Part shown: piece after piece, positions 1-8,996 of the stretch
Numbering within the stretch: the stretch's first letter is position 1
How the letters are laid out: each line of letters begins with the position of its first letter
Source of the DNA: Oxalobacteraceae bacterium UBA4003
GTDB taxonomy: Bacteria; Pseudomonadota; Gammaproteobacteria; Burkholderiales; Burkholderiaceae_D
Reading direction: 5' to 3'
NCBI GenBank assembly: GCA_002384815.1
Contig: DGBN01000016.1
Span: 35,463-99,462 of the forward strand
DNA length: 64,000 bases
Translations under genes and position numbers: made by a program
The notes under the pieces: model-generated
Told to the model about the DNA's origin: nothing
What the model saw: only the letters and a program-made list of their open reading frames with translations
Databases searched by the model: none

Positions 1-1216
1 TTTTGTCGGTGGTCTTGCCGGGTTTGCTCTGATCAGCTGGCTGGCGTTGAAGTCGCTGCAATTCTTGCGCACTACCATCAACAATGCGAGCTGGCGTTTT
101 GCCCTTACCGCCTTGCAGCGGCGTCCGGGTGCGACGATAGTGCAAGTCGTTGCGCTGGCCCTCGGTCTGATGGCCTTGCTGCTGTTGACAGTGATTCGCG
201 GTGATCTGGTTGATGCATGGCGTAGCGCGACACCGCCGGATGCACCGAATCGATTCGTCATCAATATTCAACCGGATCAAAAAGCGGAATTTGAAGCACG
301 GCTCGTGCAAAACAAAATTGCCGACGCCGATCTGTTTCCGATGATACGCGGCCGTCTACTCGCGATTAACAACGTAGAAATCACAGGCGAAAGTTTTGTC
401 GAAGACCGAGCCAAGCGCCTGGTCGATCGCGAATTCAACCTGTCGACGATGAGCGGGATTCCGGCATCGAATGAAATCACCGCAGGCCGCTGGTTCGACG
501 ACAGCAAACCGGAGGCATCAGTTGAAGCCGGATTGGCAGAAACGCTGGGCTTGAAGATAGGCGACACATTACAGTTCGAGATTGCCGGAGAAACTGTTGA
601 CGTGCCCATCACCAGTTTGCGCAAACTGGAGTGGGGATCGATGAAAGTCAATTTCTTCGTTATCATCAACCCGGCCGCGATGAGGGACATGCCGCAGTCG
701 TGGATCACATCCTTCCATCTGCCTGCAGGCAACACAGAGTTCGAGAATCAGCTGACGCGCGATTACCCGAACCTGACCGTGGTCGATATCGGTAGCGTGG
801 TCAAGCAGATTCAGGATGTGATCGATCAAGTTGTTACAGCCGTCGAATTCCTGTTCATGTTTACGCTCGCATCTGGTGTGCTGGTCTTGTATGCGGCGCT
901 GGCCAGTTCACAGGATCAACGTACGCGTGAAGCAGGGCTGCTGCGTGCATTGGGTGCAACGCGCAAGCAATTATCGCAATCACAGTGGATAGAATTCGCG
1001 CTGGTGGGCGGTCTTGCAGGCTTGCTGGCGGCTGGCGGTGCGACGGCGGTCGGCTGGTCGCTCGCACATTTCGTATTCGATTTCGAATGGAATTTCAGCC
1101 CTGTGGTGTGGATCGCCGGTTTTGCGGTTGGTGCGGCATGCGCATTCATCGGCGGCTGGGTGGGCTTGCGCAATGTTCTGAATCAGCCGCCGTTGCAAAC
1201 CTTGCGCGAAGCCTGA
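1..1216 (+). CDS. ABC transporter permease, FtsX/YbbP type (C-terminal part)
   Basis: The frame is open from base 2, so this is the C-terminal ~404 residues of a longer protein cut by the window edge. It looks like the second half of the large FtsX-type permeases (COG3127/YbbP). A hydrophobic segment (LALGLMALLLLTVIRGD) lies near residue 50, then a ~200-residue extracytoplasmic domain, then three closely spaced hydrophobic segments in the last 130 residues. That last block, with the motif REAGLLRALGATRKQL in the cytoplasmic loop, is typical of the FtsX domain. Such permeases work with an ATPase (YbbA type), which would lie upstream outside the window. The substrate cannot be told. It converges on the DUF481 gene. 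Confidence 0.8.
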   Translation, partial: FVGGLAGFALISWLALKSLQFLRTTINNASWRFALTALQRRPGATIVQVVALALGLMALLLLTVIRGDLVDAWRSATPPDAPNRFVINIQPDQKAEFEARLVQNKIADADLFPMIRGRLLAINNVEITGESFVEDRAKRLVDREFNLSTMSGIPASNEITAGRWFDDSKPEASVEAGLAETLGLKIGDTLQFEIAGETVDVPITSLRKLEWGSMKVNFFVIINPAAMRDMPQSWITSFHLPAGNTEFENQLTRDYPNLTVVDIGSVVKQIQDVIDQVVTAVEFLFMFTLASGVLVLYAALASSQDQRTREAGLLRALGATRKQLSQSQWIEFALVGGLAGLLAAGGATAVGWSLAHFVFDFEWNFSPVVWIAGFAVGAACAFIGGWVGLRNVLNQPPLQTLREA

Positions 1217-1260
1217 TTTCTTTTTCCCGGCAATTCTTTGATGCATTGGCGAGATTGAAA

Positions 1261-2304
1261 TCAGAACGCATAGCCGACACTGAAGATCAGTGCGGTATCC
1301 ATTTTCTTCTTGTCGATTGCGGGTGCATTGTCGTAATCGATATTGAATTGTGTACTCAGATTGAGGCCGGCGGCGATCGGTACACGTATGCCCATGCGAT
1401 TGCGCAGCAGCACATCGCTGGTGTCGCTTAGATTGGCATCTGTATTGAAGTTGTTGAAGTACACCAGTTTTTGATTCAGGAATTTTTGTTCATACTTGAA
1501 GCCGAATCCGAGTGTGGGAAATGATCGGTCTTGCGAGAGCTTGTAGTCTTCCTTGATGTAGTTCACGCTGACTTCGCCGGATAATTTTGTAATCTCGGTA
1601 TCGATAAACTGTCGACCATAGCCGACACCCGCACCGCTGCGCAGGTTCAGATCTGCAAGCTCGTCACGTTCCGCCTTTGCATTTGCGAACAAATAGTTCT
1701 TGGGATCGAGAAACACGTCGTACTGACCTAAAAGACGACGATTCGACGTTGTTGTCGTGCCTGCTGATGTGGCTTCGTTGAGTTCCCAATTGAGTGTGTA
1801 TCGATCATCAGGATTGCGCGCGACAAATTCACCATTGGTGTGCACCTGATCATCGTGTGAATTGCCGCGATTGAAGACACCCCCCAAATCAAACTTTCCT
1901 GAGTAGGTAGTCGAATTGTCGATAATTGCCGGATTTAACGCAGTGATGTCCTGTCGTGTCAGCGTTTTGGCTTGGGGCGAGTCTGTTTTTTTCAGAACAA
2001 CCTTGCCGCTTTCATCAACGATCACTTGTCCTGTCACCATTGCGCCGTTGTCCAGTTGAACGCGTACGCCATCATCGGATACCAGTTTGGCGACATTCCC
2101 CCATGGAATTTTTATTTCTCCGAATACGCCCGACTTGAATGTCAACACACCATCGTTTAATTGTTGCAGCTCGCCTGTGATTTGATCGCCGTTGTTGAGA
2201 GTAACGATAGCTGCATGTCCATACAAAGGTGCAAGCAGGCTGGATATCGACAGTAAGAGGAAAAGCGAAGAATAAGTTTTTTTATTGGTTTTTTTAAATA
2301 GCAT
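1261..2304 (-). CDS. DUF481 family outer-membrane protein
   Basis: A 347-residue protein if started at the ATG at 2304, which has GGAG 8 bases upstream; an in-frame ATG at 2328 lacks such a site. The N-terminus is a signal peptide (SLFLLLSISSLLAPLYGHA). Residues ~35-105 form a small beta-rich module (VTLNNGDQITGELQ). The rest matches the DUF481 beta-barrel family and ends in VGYAF, a terminal aromatic typical of outer-membrane barrels. The cellular role of DUF481 proteins is not established. It is divergent from the truncated hemoglobin gene, with about 145 bases between starts. Family assignment is recognition; function is unknown. Confidence 0.8.
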   Translation of the reverse strand: MLFKKTNKKTYSSLFLLLSISSLLAPLYGHAAIVTLNNGDQITGELQQLNDGVLTFKSGVFGEIKIPWGNVAKLVSDDGVRVQLDNGAMVTGQVIVDESGKVVLKKTDSPQAKTLTRQDITALNPAIIDNSTTYSGKFDLGGVFNRGNSHDDQVHTNGEFVARNPDDRYTLNWELNEATSAGTTTTSNRRLLGQYDVFLDPKNYLFANAKAERDELADLNLRSGAGVGYGRQFIDTEITKLSGEVSVNYIKEDYKLSQDRSFPTLGFGFKYEQKFLNQKLVYFNNFNTDANLSDTSDVLLRNRMGIRVPIAAGLNLSTQFNIDYDNAPAIDKKKMDTALIFSVGYAF

Positions 2305-2449
2305 CGTACGGCTCCGGATTGTGGTCATTGTTTTGTAGAGCAGTGCTTGAGCCTTGAGTTCCCGCTGATTTCCAAATGCATGACATCCGATGCAGCCAGA
2401 GACGGCTGAGGGCGGCAATCGGAAGGCACGATGCGTTATCATGCAGGCT

Positions 2450-2845
2450 ATGACTGATAATCAACAGCGAACCTTGTATGAACTTCTGGACGGCGCCAGC
2501 GGCCTGCGCGCGCTGGTCGATCGGTTTTACGACCTGATGGATCTGGAGCCGGCCTTCGCAGGGATACGCGCCATGCATCCGACTGTGCTGGATGGTTCAC
2601 GCGATAAATTATTCTGGTTCCTGTCCGGCTGGACTGGCGGTCCCAACCTGTTTGTCGAGCGTTTCGGCCATCCGCGTCTGCGTGCGCGTCACTTGCCTTA
2701 TGCGATTGCCACAAATGAACGCGACCAATGGCTGCGCTGCATGGAAATGGCGATGCAGGACGTCGGTATTGTTTCATCCTTGCAGGAACATTTGCAAAAA
2801 GCGTTCGCCGAAACTGCAGACTGGATGCGCAATACGCATGGTTAG
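2450..2845 (+). CDS. Group II truncated hemoglobin
   Basis: A 131-residue 2-on-2 globin. The family's recurring blocks are visible: GLRALVDRFYDLMDLEP near the N-terminus, SRDKLFWFLSGWTGGP in the middle, then RFGHPRLRARHLPYAI, where the His of RARHLP is the expected proximal (F8) haem ligand, followed by RDQWLRCM carrying the group II Trp. Proteins of this group bind O2 or NO; a role in oxygen delivery or NO detoxification is family knowledge, not shown here. The start is uncertain: ATG codons at 2390, 2441 and 2450 are all in frame and none has a strong ribosome-binding site; 2450 gives the usual length. Followed 63 bases later by rmuC. Confidence 0.88.
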   Translation: MTDNQQRTLYELLDGASGLRALVDRFYDLMDLEPAFAGIRAMHPTVLDGSRDKLFWFLSGWTGGPNLFVERFGHPRLRARHLPYAIATNERDQWLRCMEMAMQDVGIVSSLQEHLQKAFAETADWMRNTHG

Positions 2846-2908
2846 GCAGTCGTGACTGCGCGTTGCATATTCCCGCTTTGATTTTTCTTGCTCCGGACCT
2901 AGAACACC

Positions 2909-4378
2909 ATGACACAGCTGCATTTCATTATCTTGCTACTCGTTGCAGTCGCCATCATCGCGCTGCAGATTGTCGTCATATTGCGCAATCGCGCCGTCGA
3001 TATCGCGCCGCAGTTGACTGCCCTGCAAAACGAAGTGCAGCGGCATCAGCAGCAAGGCAGCGAACGCATGGAACGCGAGCTGCGCGAACAGGTGCAATCG
3101 ACTGCCCAAGCCACGCGCCAGGAGCTGGGCAGCAATTTCGCGCAATTTCAGCAGGCATTGGCAACGCAATTGACGAGCGTGGCAACGATACAGAATAATC
3201 AGATCGATTCGTTTGCACAGCAACTTGCGAAATTGAATGAAGCCAATGGACAGCAACTGGAAGCCATGCGGCAAGCGATTACCTTGCAGGCACAGACCGG
3301 GCGGGAAGAACAGGCCACTGCACTCAAGAGCTTTGGCGATACGCTGAATCAAACATTGACGACGCTGACGGAATCCAATGCGCAACGCATGGCCGAAGTG
3401 CGCGCCACGCTGGAAGCGAAGATCAAGGATCTGCAAACCGACAATGGCGCACGGTTGGAAGAAATGCGCAAAACCGTCGATGAAAAACTGCATGCAACGC
3501 TGGAACAACGCCTGGGTGAATCGTTCAAGCTGGTTTCAGACAGACTGGAAAAAGTGCATCAAGGCCTGGGCGAAATGCAGCAACTGGCAATTGGCGTTGG
3601 CGATTTGAAGCGCGTGCTGACCAACGTCAAGACGCGTGGTACCTGGGGCGAAGTACAACTGGAAATGCTGCTGGAACAGGTGTTGACACCGGACCAGTAT
3701 GCGAAGAATGTGGAAACGATTCCTGGTAGTGGTGCGCGTGTCGAATTCGCAATCAAATTGCCGGGCAATGATGACGGCCGGACGCCGATCTGGATGCCGA
3801 TCGATGCAAAATTTCCGAAGGAACAATACGAGCGCCTGGCTGAAGCGGCAGATCGAGCGGATGCAGATGGCGTACTGTTGGCAGGAAAAGAGCTGGAAGC
3901 AGTTGTGCGAGGCGAGGCGAAAAAAATCGCCGAGAAATATCTGTCACCGCCATTGACTACCGACTTTGCGATCCTGTTTTTACCAACGGAAGGCTTGTAT
4001 GCAGAAGTCATGCGCAGACCCGGCCTGGCCGATGATCTGCAGCGTACGCATCGTGTCAGCATCGCCGGCCCATCGACCTTGTCGGCATTGCTGAACAGTC
4101 TGCAAATGGGTTTCCGTACGCTGGCATTGGAAAAACGTTCATCAGAAGTCTGGCAAGTGCTGGGCGCAGTCAAAACCGAGTTTGGCAAATTTGGCGATGT
4201 ATTGGCAGCGACCAGGGCAACGCTGGAACGGGCAGCGAAGAACATCGAACAGGCCGAGACCAGAAGCCGCCAGATGACGCGCAAACTGAAATCGGTGGAG
4301 GCACTGCCTAGCGAGACTGCGCAGCAGCTGCTGGGCGTGGATTTACCTCTGGGCGATCTGCTGGATGATAAGGAATAG
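2909..4378 (+). CDS. rmuC: DNA recombination protein RmuC
   Basis: A 489-residue protein with one N-terminal membrane anchor (residues ~5-25, FIILLLVAVAIIALQIVVI), a long Gln/Glu-rich coiled coil (~30-210), and the conserved C-terminal RmuC domain containing TRGTWGEVQLEMLLEQVL, PIDAKFPKEQYERL and FLPTEGLYAEV. The RmuC domain resembles a restriction-endonuclease fold; family knowledge links it to limiting DNA inversions and rearrangements. Length fits the family. It stands alone: the next gene, ribH, has its own leader with a riboswitch. Confidence 0.93.
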   Translation: MTQLHFIILLLVAVAIIALQIVVILRNRAVDIAPQLTALQNEVQRHQQQGSERMERELREQVQSTAQATRQELGSNFAQFQQALATQLTSVATIQNNQIDSFAQQLAKLNEANGQQLEAMRQAITLQAQTGREEQATALKSFGDTLNQTLTTLTESNAQRMAEVRATLEAKIKDLQTDNGARLEEMRKTVDEKLHATLEQRLGESFKLVSDRLEKVHQGLGEMQQLAIGVGDLKRVLTNVKTRGTWGEVQLEMLLEQVLTPDQYAKNVETIPGSGARVEFAIKLPGNDDGRTPIWMPIDAKFPKEQYERLAEAADRADADGVLLAGKELEAVVRGEAKKIAEKYLSPPLTTDFAILFLPTEGLYAEVMRRPGLADDLQRTHRVSIAGPSTLSALLNSLQMGFRTLALEKRSSEVWQVLGAVKTEFGKFGDVLAATRATLERAAKNIEQAETRSRQMTRKLKSVEALPSETAQQLLGVDLPLGDLLDDKE

Positions 4379-4389
4379 TTATTTCGTGG

Positions 4390-4422
4390 TTGTCAGCAAC
4401 ATTTTTTAAATCATGATAAATT
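4390..4422 (+). promoter_or_regulatory. Candidate promoter of the riboswitch-ribH unit
   Basis: TTGTCA (4390-4395) resembles a -35 box. An AT-rich TGATAAATT stretch (4414-4422) could be the -10 box, with a slightly long spacing. It lies just after rmuC and about 55 bases before the riboswitch. Predicted by eye only. Confidence 0.35.
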
Positions 4423-4477
4423 CACGTCTCACTGATGAAGTGATGCGCTGAGCTTTCAACGCACACATTCATCAATA

Positions 4478-4646
4478 CGTTCTCGGGGCGGGGCGAGATT
4501 CCCCACCGGCGGTAATGACGCAGTTTTGTGTCTAGCCCGCGAGCGCTTGTTGGAGCGTCAATCCGGTTCGCCGGATTTCTTCAGCAAGGTCAGCAGACTC
4601 GGTGTGATCCCGAGGCCGACGGTCATAGTCCGGATGATAGAGAACG
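4478..4646 (+). ncRNA. FMN riboswitch (RFN element)
   Basis: The highly conserved RFN sequence blocks are present in order: GGGGCGGGGCGAGATTCCCC, ACCGGCGGTAATG, AGCCCGCGAGCGC, GGTCAGCAGACTCGGTG and TCCGAGGCCGACGGTCATAG. The closing P1 helix is perfect over 7 bp (CGTTCTC 4478-4484 with GAGAACG 4640-4646). FMN binding to this RNA normally turns down riboflavin genes. The next gene is ribH. There is no U-rich terminator between aptamer and gene, so translational control is the better guess. Confidence 0.96.
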
Positions 4647-4715
4647 GGATGACTCTTTACGCACCGGATATTCCGGTTACCTGCGTTTGCCATTCCCGCT
4701 TGATATTCAATATGC

Positions 4716-4741
4716 CCTGTTTTTTAATGTGCAAACAGGAG
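4716..4741 (+). promoter_or_regulatory. Hairpin sequestering the ribH ribosome-binding site
   Basis: CCTGTTT (4716-4722) is perfectly complementary to AAACAGG (4733-4739), and the 3' arm contains the first part of the ribH Shine-Dalgarno AGGAG (4737-4741). The ATG follows at 4749. Hiding this site in a hairpin is the usual off state of translational FMN riboswitches. A second small hairpin (ACCGGA/TCCGGT, 4663-4677) lies between it and the aptamer and may take part in the switch. Confidence 0.6.
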
Positions 4742-4748
4742 CTTCACA

Positions 4749-5252
4749 ATGCAGCACGCTATCGACATCAAAGCAAAATCAGCAACACGTCGTATCGCTT
4801 TTATTCAAGCCAGCTGGCACAAGGAAATCGTTGACCAATGCCGTATCGCATTTGTCGAGGAAATGGCTACACGCGGCTATTCTGAAGACGCCATCGATTT
4901 CTTCGAGGTCGCAGGAGCATTTGAAATTCCGCTGCATGCCAAGGTGCTCGCCAAAGGCGGCCGCTATGCTGCAATCGTCGGCACAGGCCTGGTGGTGGAC
5001 GGCGGGGTCTATCGTCACGAGTTCGTCTCGCAAGCCGTTATCAGCGGTTTGATGCAGGTACAACTGGAAACTGAAGTGCCGGTGATTTCAGCCGTGCTGA
5101 CGCCGCATCATTTCCATTCGCACGATGAACATCAGGGGTTTTTCTTCCAGCATTTCCTGGTAAAGGGAAAAGAAGCGGCGCACGCATGTGCGGACACCAT
5201 CCAGCGTTTGCAGCAGATCGACGCGATGGCGCAGGAGCGTATTGCGGCATAA
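4749..5252 (+). CDS. ribH: 6,7-dimethyl-8-ribityllumazine synthase, RibH2 type
   Basis: A 167-residue lumazine synthase, which condenses 5-amino-6-ribitylamino-uracil with 3,4-dihydroxybutanone phosphate in the penultimate step of riboflavin synthesis. Visible family blocks are IAFIQASWHKEIVDQC, FEVAGAFEIPLHAK, GGVYRHEFVSQAVISG and the C-terminal VKGKEAAHACAD. The His-rich LTPHHFHSHDEHQGFF block and the GRYAAIVGTGLVVDGG segment resemble the second, decameric RibH2 type known from Brucella and Mesorhizobium rather than the icosahedral enzyme of a rib operon; this subtype call is by recognition. It is a single-gene unit with no other rib gene in the window. Start: AGGAG 8 bases before ATG. Confidence 0.93.
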   Translation: MQHAIDIKAKSATRRIAFIQASWHKEIVDQCRIAFVEEMATRGYSEDAIDFFEVAGAFEIPLHAKVLAKGGRYAAIVGTGLVVDGGVYRHEFVSQAVISGLMQVQLETEVPVISAVLTPHHFHSHDEHQGFFFQHFLVKGKEAAHACADTIQRLQQIDAMAQERIAA

Positions 5253-5300
5253 GTTTATCTGACGGCGGATTTTTATCGCAGCTGGCAAAAATGAAGAAAG

Positions 5301-5328
5301 AAAAAAGGGAGCCGAAGCTCCCTTTTTT
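5301..5328. terminator. Bidirectional terminator between ribH and rne
   Basis: A 12-bp perfect stem (AAAAAAGGGAGC 5301-5312 with GCTCCCTTTTTT 5317-5328) around a CGAA tetraloop. The T run on one strand and the A run on the other suit both converging genes. Confidence 0.92.
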
Positions 5329-5365
5329 GTGACCGGATATCCTGTTTTTACAGGATGAACAAGTC

Positions 5366-8257
5366 TTATTGCTTTGTTTCCATTTGTACCAAAGGCTCCG
5401 TCGATTGCGGTGGCAGTGGTTTGCGTTCGCGTGGTACGCGTACTGGCGGAACAAACTTGGCAGCTTCTTCCTGTGCCGCACGCAATTTTTCCGGATTGGT
5501 GGAAGCCAAGACCAAACCGGCACTGTGCAGCACTTCGTTCAAGTCTTCAACTTTACTCGTGCTTGCTACCGGAGCTGCCGCAACAGAAACCGGAGCAATT
5601 ACTGGTGCGGCTGGAACTGCCGCGGGTGCAGGCGAAACAGCGATAACCGGTGTCGGTTCAACAGCAGGCGCTGCTTCAACGACCGGTGCTATTTCAACAG
5701 CTGCTGGTGCAACGACGATTGGTTCCGGCGTTGGCGCAGCCGGTACAGCGACAACAGACACCGCAACTTCAGGCTCTGCCTGACGCATCACTTCTTGCGG
5801 AATCAATGGTGCAGCGATGGCCGATGTCAATGCGCTGACTGGCGCTTCGACTGCAATGCTTGCTTCCCTTGCGTGTGTAGCGGTTTCCTGGCTTGCTGTG
5901 TTGACGACAGCGGAGGCCATTTCTGTTGCACTTACATGCGCTGCGCCTTGGGTCTGCGCCGCTTCATCCTGCAAGGTATTCTCTTGCAGTGCGACTACAC
6001 CATCTTCATTGCTTTCGTTTTCAGCACCGGTTTCAGTATTGTCACGATCACGACGATTACGGTTACGACCACCACGACGGCGACGACGACGCGGTTGTTC
6101 TTCGCCGTCAACTGCTTCCACCGGAATGCCGTTTGCATCCAGTACGATCGCAACGTTGCCGTTAGCTTCTGTCGCTGGCGGGGTTGTTCTGGCTGGTGCT
6201 GCAGCGGCAACTATTGCGCCAACTGGCAACAAGGATGCATCCTCGGCAATGACTTCCTTGCGCTCTTCGCGCGGTGGGCGCGGCGTACGCTCGCGGCGTC
6301 CTTCATTGCCTTCACGTGGTTCACGCGGTTCGCGCGGCTCACGAGGAGGGCGAGGCGGACGTGCATTTTGCGTTTCGCTTGCTGTCGGTTTTGCTGCGAC
6401 TTCTTCACGCTCTTCGCCACGTTCACGACCACCACGACCGCCACGACTGCGACTACGCTGATTGCGGCTGCCGTCTTTGCGTTCGCCACGTTGATTGCGT
6501 TGATTCTTGTCTTCCCTGGCAGTTTGAGCCGGTGCTGCTTTTGGCTGTTCCGGGCTGCCGCTGAAGAAGGCCATGAGTTTTTGGAAGAAGCCTTTTTCGG
6601 CCGGTGCGGCTTTTGCTGTTTCTGCCACTTTGCGTTCAACGATAGGTGCCGGCTGATCAGGCGTAATGCCTTTGACCATGGCTTCCTGGCGTGGCTTGAC
6701 GTCTTCTTTCTGACTCTTGCCATAGCTGATGTCGGTGTCCGCTTGTTCGGTCATCGCATAGCTGGCTTGTGTTTCTTCCAGACGTGGATCGTCGTGCTTG
6801 ATACGTTCCAGTTTGTAGTGTGGCGTTTCCAGATGCTTGTTCGGGATCAGGATGATGGAGACGCGATGACGCGTTTCGATCTTCAGGATTTCGCCGCGTT
6901 TTTCGTTCAGCAGGAAGGCAGCAACATCGACCGGCGCTTGCACGTGGATAGATGCCGAATTTTCCTTCATTGCTTCTTCCTGGATGATGCGCAGGACTTG
7001 CAAGGCGGACGATTCGGTATCGCGGATGTGGCCGGTGCCGTTGCAACGCGGGCAGGTCACATGGCTGCCTTCGGACAGTGATGGACGCAGGCGCTGACGC
7101 GACAATTCCATCAGGCCGAAGCGCGAGATCTTGCCCATCTGGACGCGCGCGCGATCGTAGTGCAATGCGTCTTTCAGGCGTGTTTCGACTTCGCGCTGGT
7201 TTTTCGAATTCTCCATATCGATGAAGTCGATGACGATCAGGCCGCCCAGGTCGCGCAAGCGCAATTGGCGGGCTACTTCTTCAGCCGCTTCACAGTTGGT
7301 ATGGAATGCGGTGGTTTCGATGTCGCTGCCGCGGGTGGCGCGCGCCGAGTTGACGTCGACGGAAACCAGTGCTTCGGTGTGATCGATCACGATTGCGCCG
7401 CCGGATGGCAACGGAACGGTACGCGAATACGCGGTTTCGATCTGATGTTCAATCTGGAAGCGCGAGAACAGTGGTACGTCGTCGCGATAACGTTTGACGC
7501 GATGCACCATGTCCGGCATTACGTGGCTCATGAACTGCTGGGCCTGTTCGTAAATGTCGTCTGTGTCGATCAGGATTTCGCCGATATCAGGCTGGAAGTA
7601 ATCGCGGATTGCGCGGATGACGAGCGACGATTCCTGATAAATCAGAAATGCGCCAGCGCCGGTTTGGCCTGCACCTTCGATCGCGCGCCACAGTTGCATC
7701 AGGTAGTTCAAATCCCATTGCAATTCGTCGACGTTACGGCCGATGCCGGCGGTACGAGCAATAACGGACATGCCTTGCGGCAAATCCAGTTTATCCATTG
7801 TTTCGCGCAATTCCTGGCGATCTTCACCTTCGACGCGACGCGATACGCCGCCGCCGCGTGGATTGTTAGGCATCAATACCAGGTAACGACCGGCCAGGGA
7901 AACGAAAGAAGTCAGTGCCGCGCCTTTGTTGCCGCGTTCTTCCTTCTCGACCTGGACCATGATTTCCTGGCCTTCGCGCAGCGCATCTTTAATCGAAGCG
8001 TTACGAACATCAACGCCTTCCTTGAAGTAGGTGCGGGCGACTTCCTTGAATGGCAGGAAGCCGTGGCGATCTTCACCGTAGCTGATGAAGCAGGCTTCAA
8101 GCGACGGTTCGATGCGGGTGATCACGCCTTTGTAGATATTGGACTTGCGTTGTTCGCGTCCGGTTGTTTCGATATCGATGTCGATGAGTTTTTGCCCGTC
8201 GACAATGGCAACGCGCAATTCTTCTTGCTGCGTTGCATTAAATAACATGCGTTTCAT
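5366..8257 (-). CDS. rne: Ribonuclease E
   Basis: A 963-residue endoribonuclease, the core of the RNA degradosome and of rRNA/tRNA processing. The N-terminal half is the catalytic part: MKRMLFNATQQEELRVA start, S1 domain (~35-120), RNase H-like and DNase I-like regions with VSVDVNSARATRG and GGLIVIDFIDM (catalytic Asp residues), and the zinc-link TCPRCNGTGH (~415). From ~530 onward the protein is low-complexity: Arg- and Pro-rich runs (RRRRRRGGRNRNRRDRD), Glu-rich patches and a long Ala/Pro/Val tail, as expected for the scaffold and RNA-binding half. GGAG precedes the ATG. Divergent from rluC across a 739-bp gap, an arrangement also known in E. coli. Confidence 0.97.
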   Translation of the reverse strand: MKRMLFNATQQEELRVAIVDGQKLIDIDIETTGREQRKSNIYKGVITRIEPSLEACFISYGEDRHGFLPFKEVARTYFKEGVDVRNASIKDALREGQEIMVQVEKEERGNKGAALTSFVSLAGRYLVLMPNNPRGGGVSRRVEGEDRQELRETMDKLDLPQGMSVIARTAGIGRNVDELQWDLNYLMQLWRAIEGAGQTGAGAFLIYQESSLVIRAIRDYFQPDIGEILIDTDDIYEQAQQFMSHVMPDMVHRVKRYRDDVPLFSRFQIEHQIETAYSRTVPLPSGGAIVIDHTEALVSVDVNSARATRGSDIETTAFHTNCEAAEEVARQLRLRDLGGLIVIDFIDMENSKNQREVETRLKDALHYDRARVQMGKISRFGLMELSRQRLRPSLSEGSHVTCPRCNGTGHIRDTESSALQVLRIIQEEAMKENSASIHVQAPVDVAAFLLNEKRGEILKIETRHRVSIILIPNKHLETPHYKLERIKHDDPRLEETQASYAMTEQADTDISYGKSQKEDVKPRQEAMVKGITPDQPAPIVERKVAETAKAAPAEKGFFQKLMAFFSGSPEQPKAAPAQTAREDKNQRNQRGERKDGSRNQRSRSRGGRGGRERGEEREEVAAKPTASETQNARPPRPPREPREPREPREGNEGRRERTPRPPREERKEVIAEDASLLPVGAIVAAAAPARTTPPATEANGNVAIVLDANGIPVEAVDGEEQPRRRRRRGGRNRNRRDRDNTETGAENESNEDGVVALQENTLQDEAAQTQGAAHVSATEMASAVVNTASQETATHAREASIAVEAPVSALTSAIAAPLIPQEVMRQAEPEVAVSVVAVPAAPTPEPIVVAPAAVEIAPVVEAAPAVEPTPVIAVSPAPAAVPAAPVIAPVSVAAAPVASTSKVEDLNEVLHSAGLVLASTNPEKLRAAQEEAAKFVPPVRVPRERKPLPPQSTEPLVQMETKQ

Positions 8258-8996
8258 GTAAGTGCTCCGTGACCCTAAGGTCGGTTTAATGCCATAGCGT
8301 TACCTATAGACGTCGCATGCAGAGAGAAAGCATCTGGCGCGCCGGCGTGAAGCGATGAGCAGCAATAGCAGCGTGGCTATCGGGGAACATCGCAGCGAAT
8401 TGCGGCTCGCTGAGCGTTTCTATCTTGCATTGACGGCAACAGGCGCCATCTACAGCATCAGTACAGGGATGTACGCGGGGCAGGAGTGCTTGGGGAGGGA
8501 ATTGCCTTGGTGTGTGATACTTAGCGCAGACGCGCTGTGGTCACAACGGGGCGCGGATGCAGTAAAACGGTTGCCGAATGTTCACTTGATCTGCATCGTG
8601 CGCGTCGAATAAATCGAGCGCAACGAAAGTCGCGGGTGGTGAACACAGTGCTTGAGCCATACAAAACATAGGCAAAATCGGCAAACAATTTAAAACATCA
8701 ACCAGCAAGCCTTCCATTAAACGGCGAGCTTGCCGGACTTTATCCTAACAATCCAAACATTCTTGACCAACACCCTTGCGCGTTATCCGATTACAACAAC
8801 GGTGCAACCTTGACTCGCGCAGGGGCGGTGCATACACATCTTTTCCATCGAATTTGCAAATTGGCGAGGCCGATGGAGACGCCCCTGTGTAGAATGTCTT
8901 TTTTATTCTTACACCAGTAATGGTTTGTGACCATTGCGAAACGATTATATATTCAAAATGAAGGACTTAGCGAGATTTTCAGGGAAACAGGCTGAA
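8258..8996. other. Long rne-rluC intergenic region
   Basis: No convincing gene is seen in these 739 bases. Its left part must hold the rne leader, which in E. coli is long, structured and used for autoregulation by RNase E. The right part must hold the rluC promoter; a TAGAAT hexamer at 8890-8895 is a possible -10 box without a good -35. A small hairpin (AATGGT/ACCATT) lies near 8920-8937. An 85-codon open frame at 8355-8612 has no protein-like features. Confidence 0.5.

Noticed and set aside
5369..8245. Long open frames on the plus strand (up to 570 and 361 codons) opposite RNase E
   Set aside because: They are antisense to the conserved rne gene and read as low-complexity Cys/Arg/Phe-rich sequence with no family features.
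8355..8612. An 85-codon frame in the rne-rluC gap
   Set aside because: No ribosome-binding site, no domain, and the region is expected to be the rne leader.
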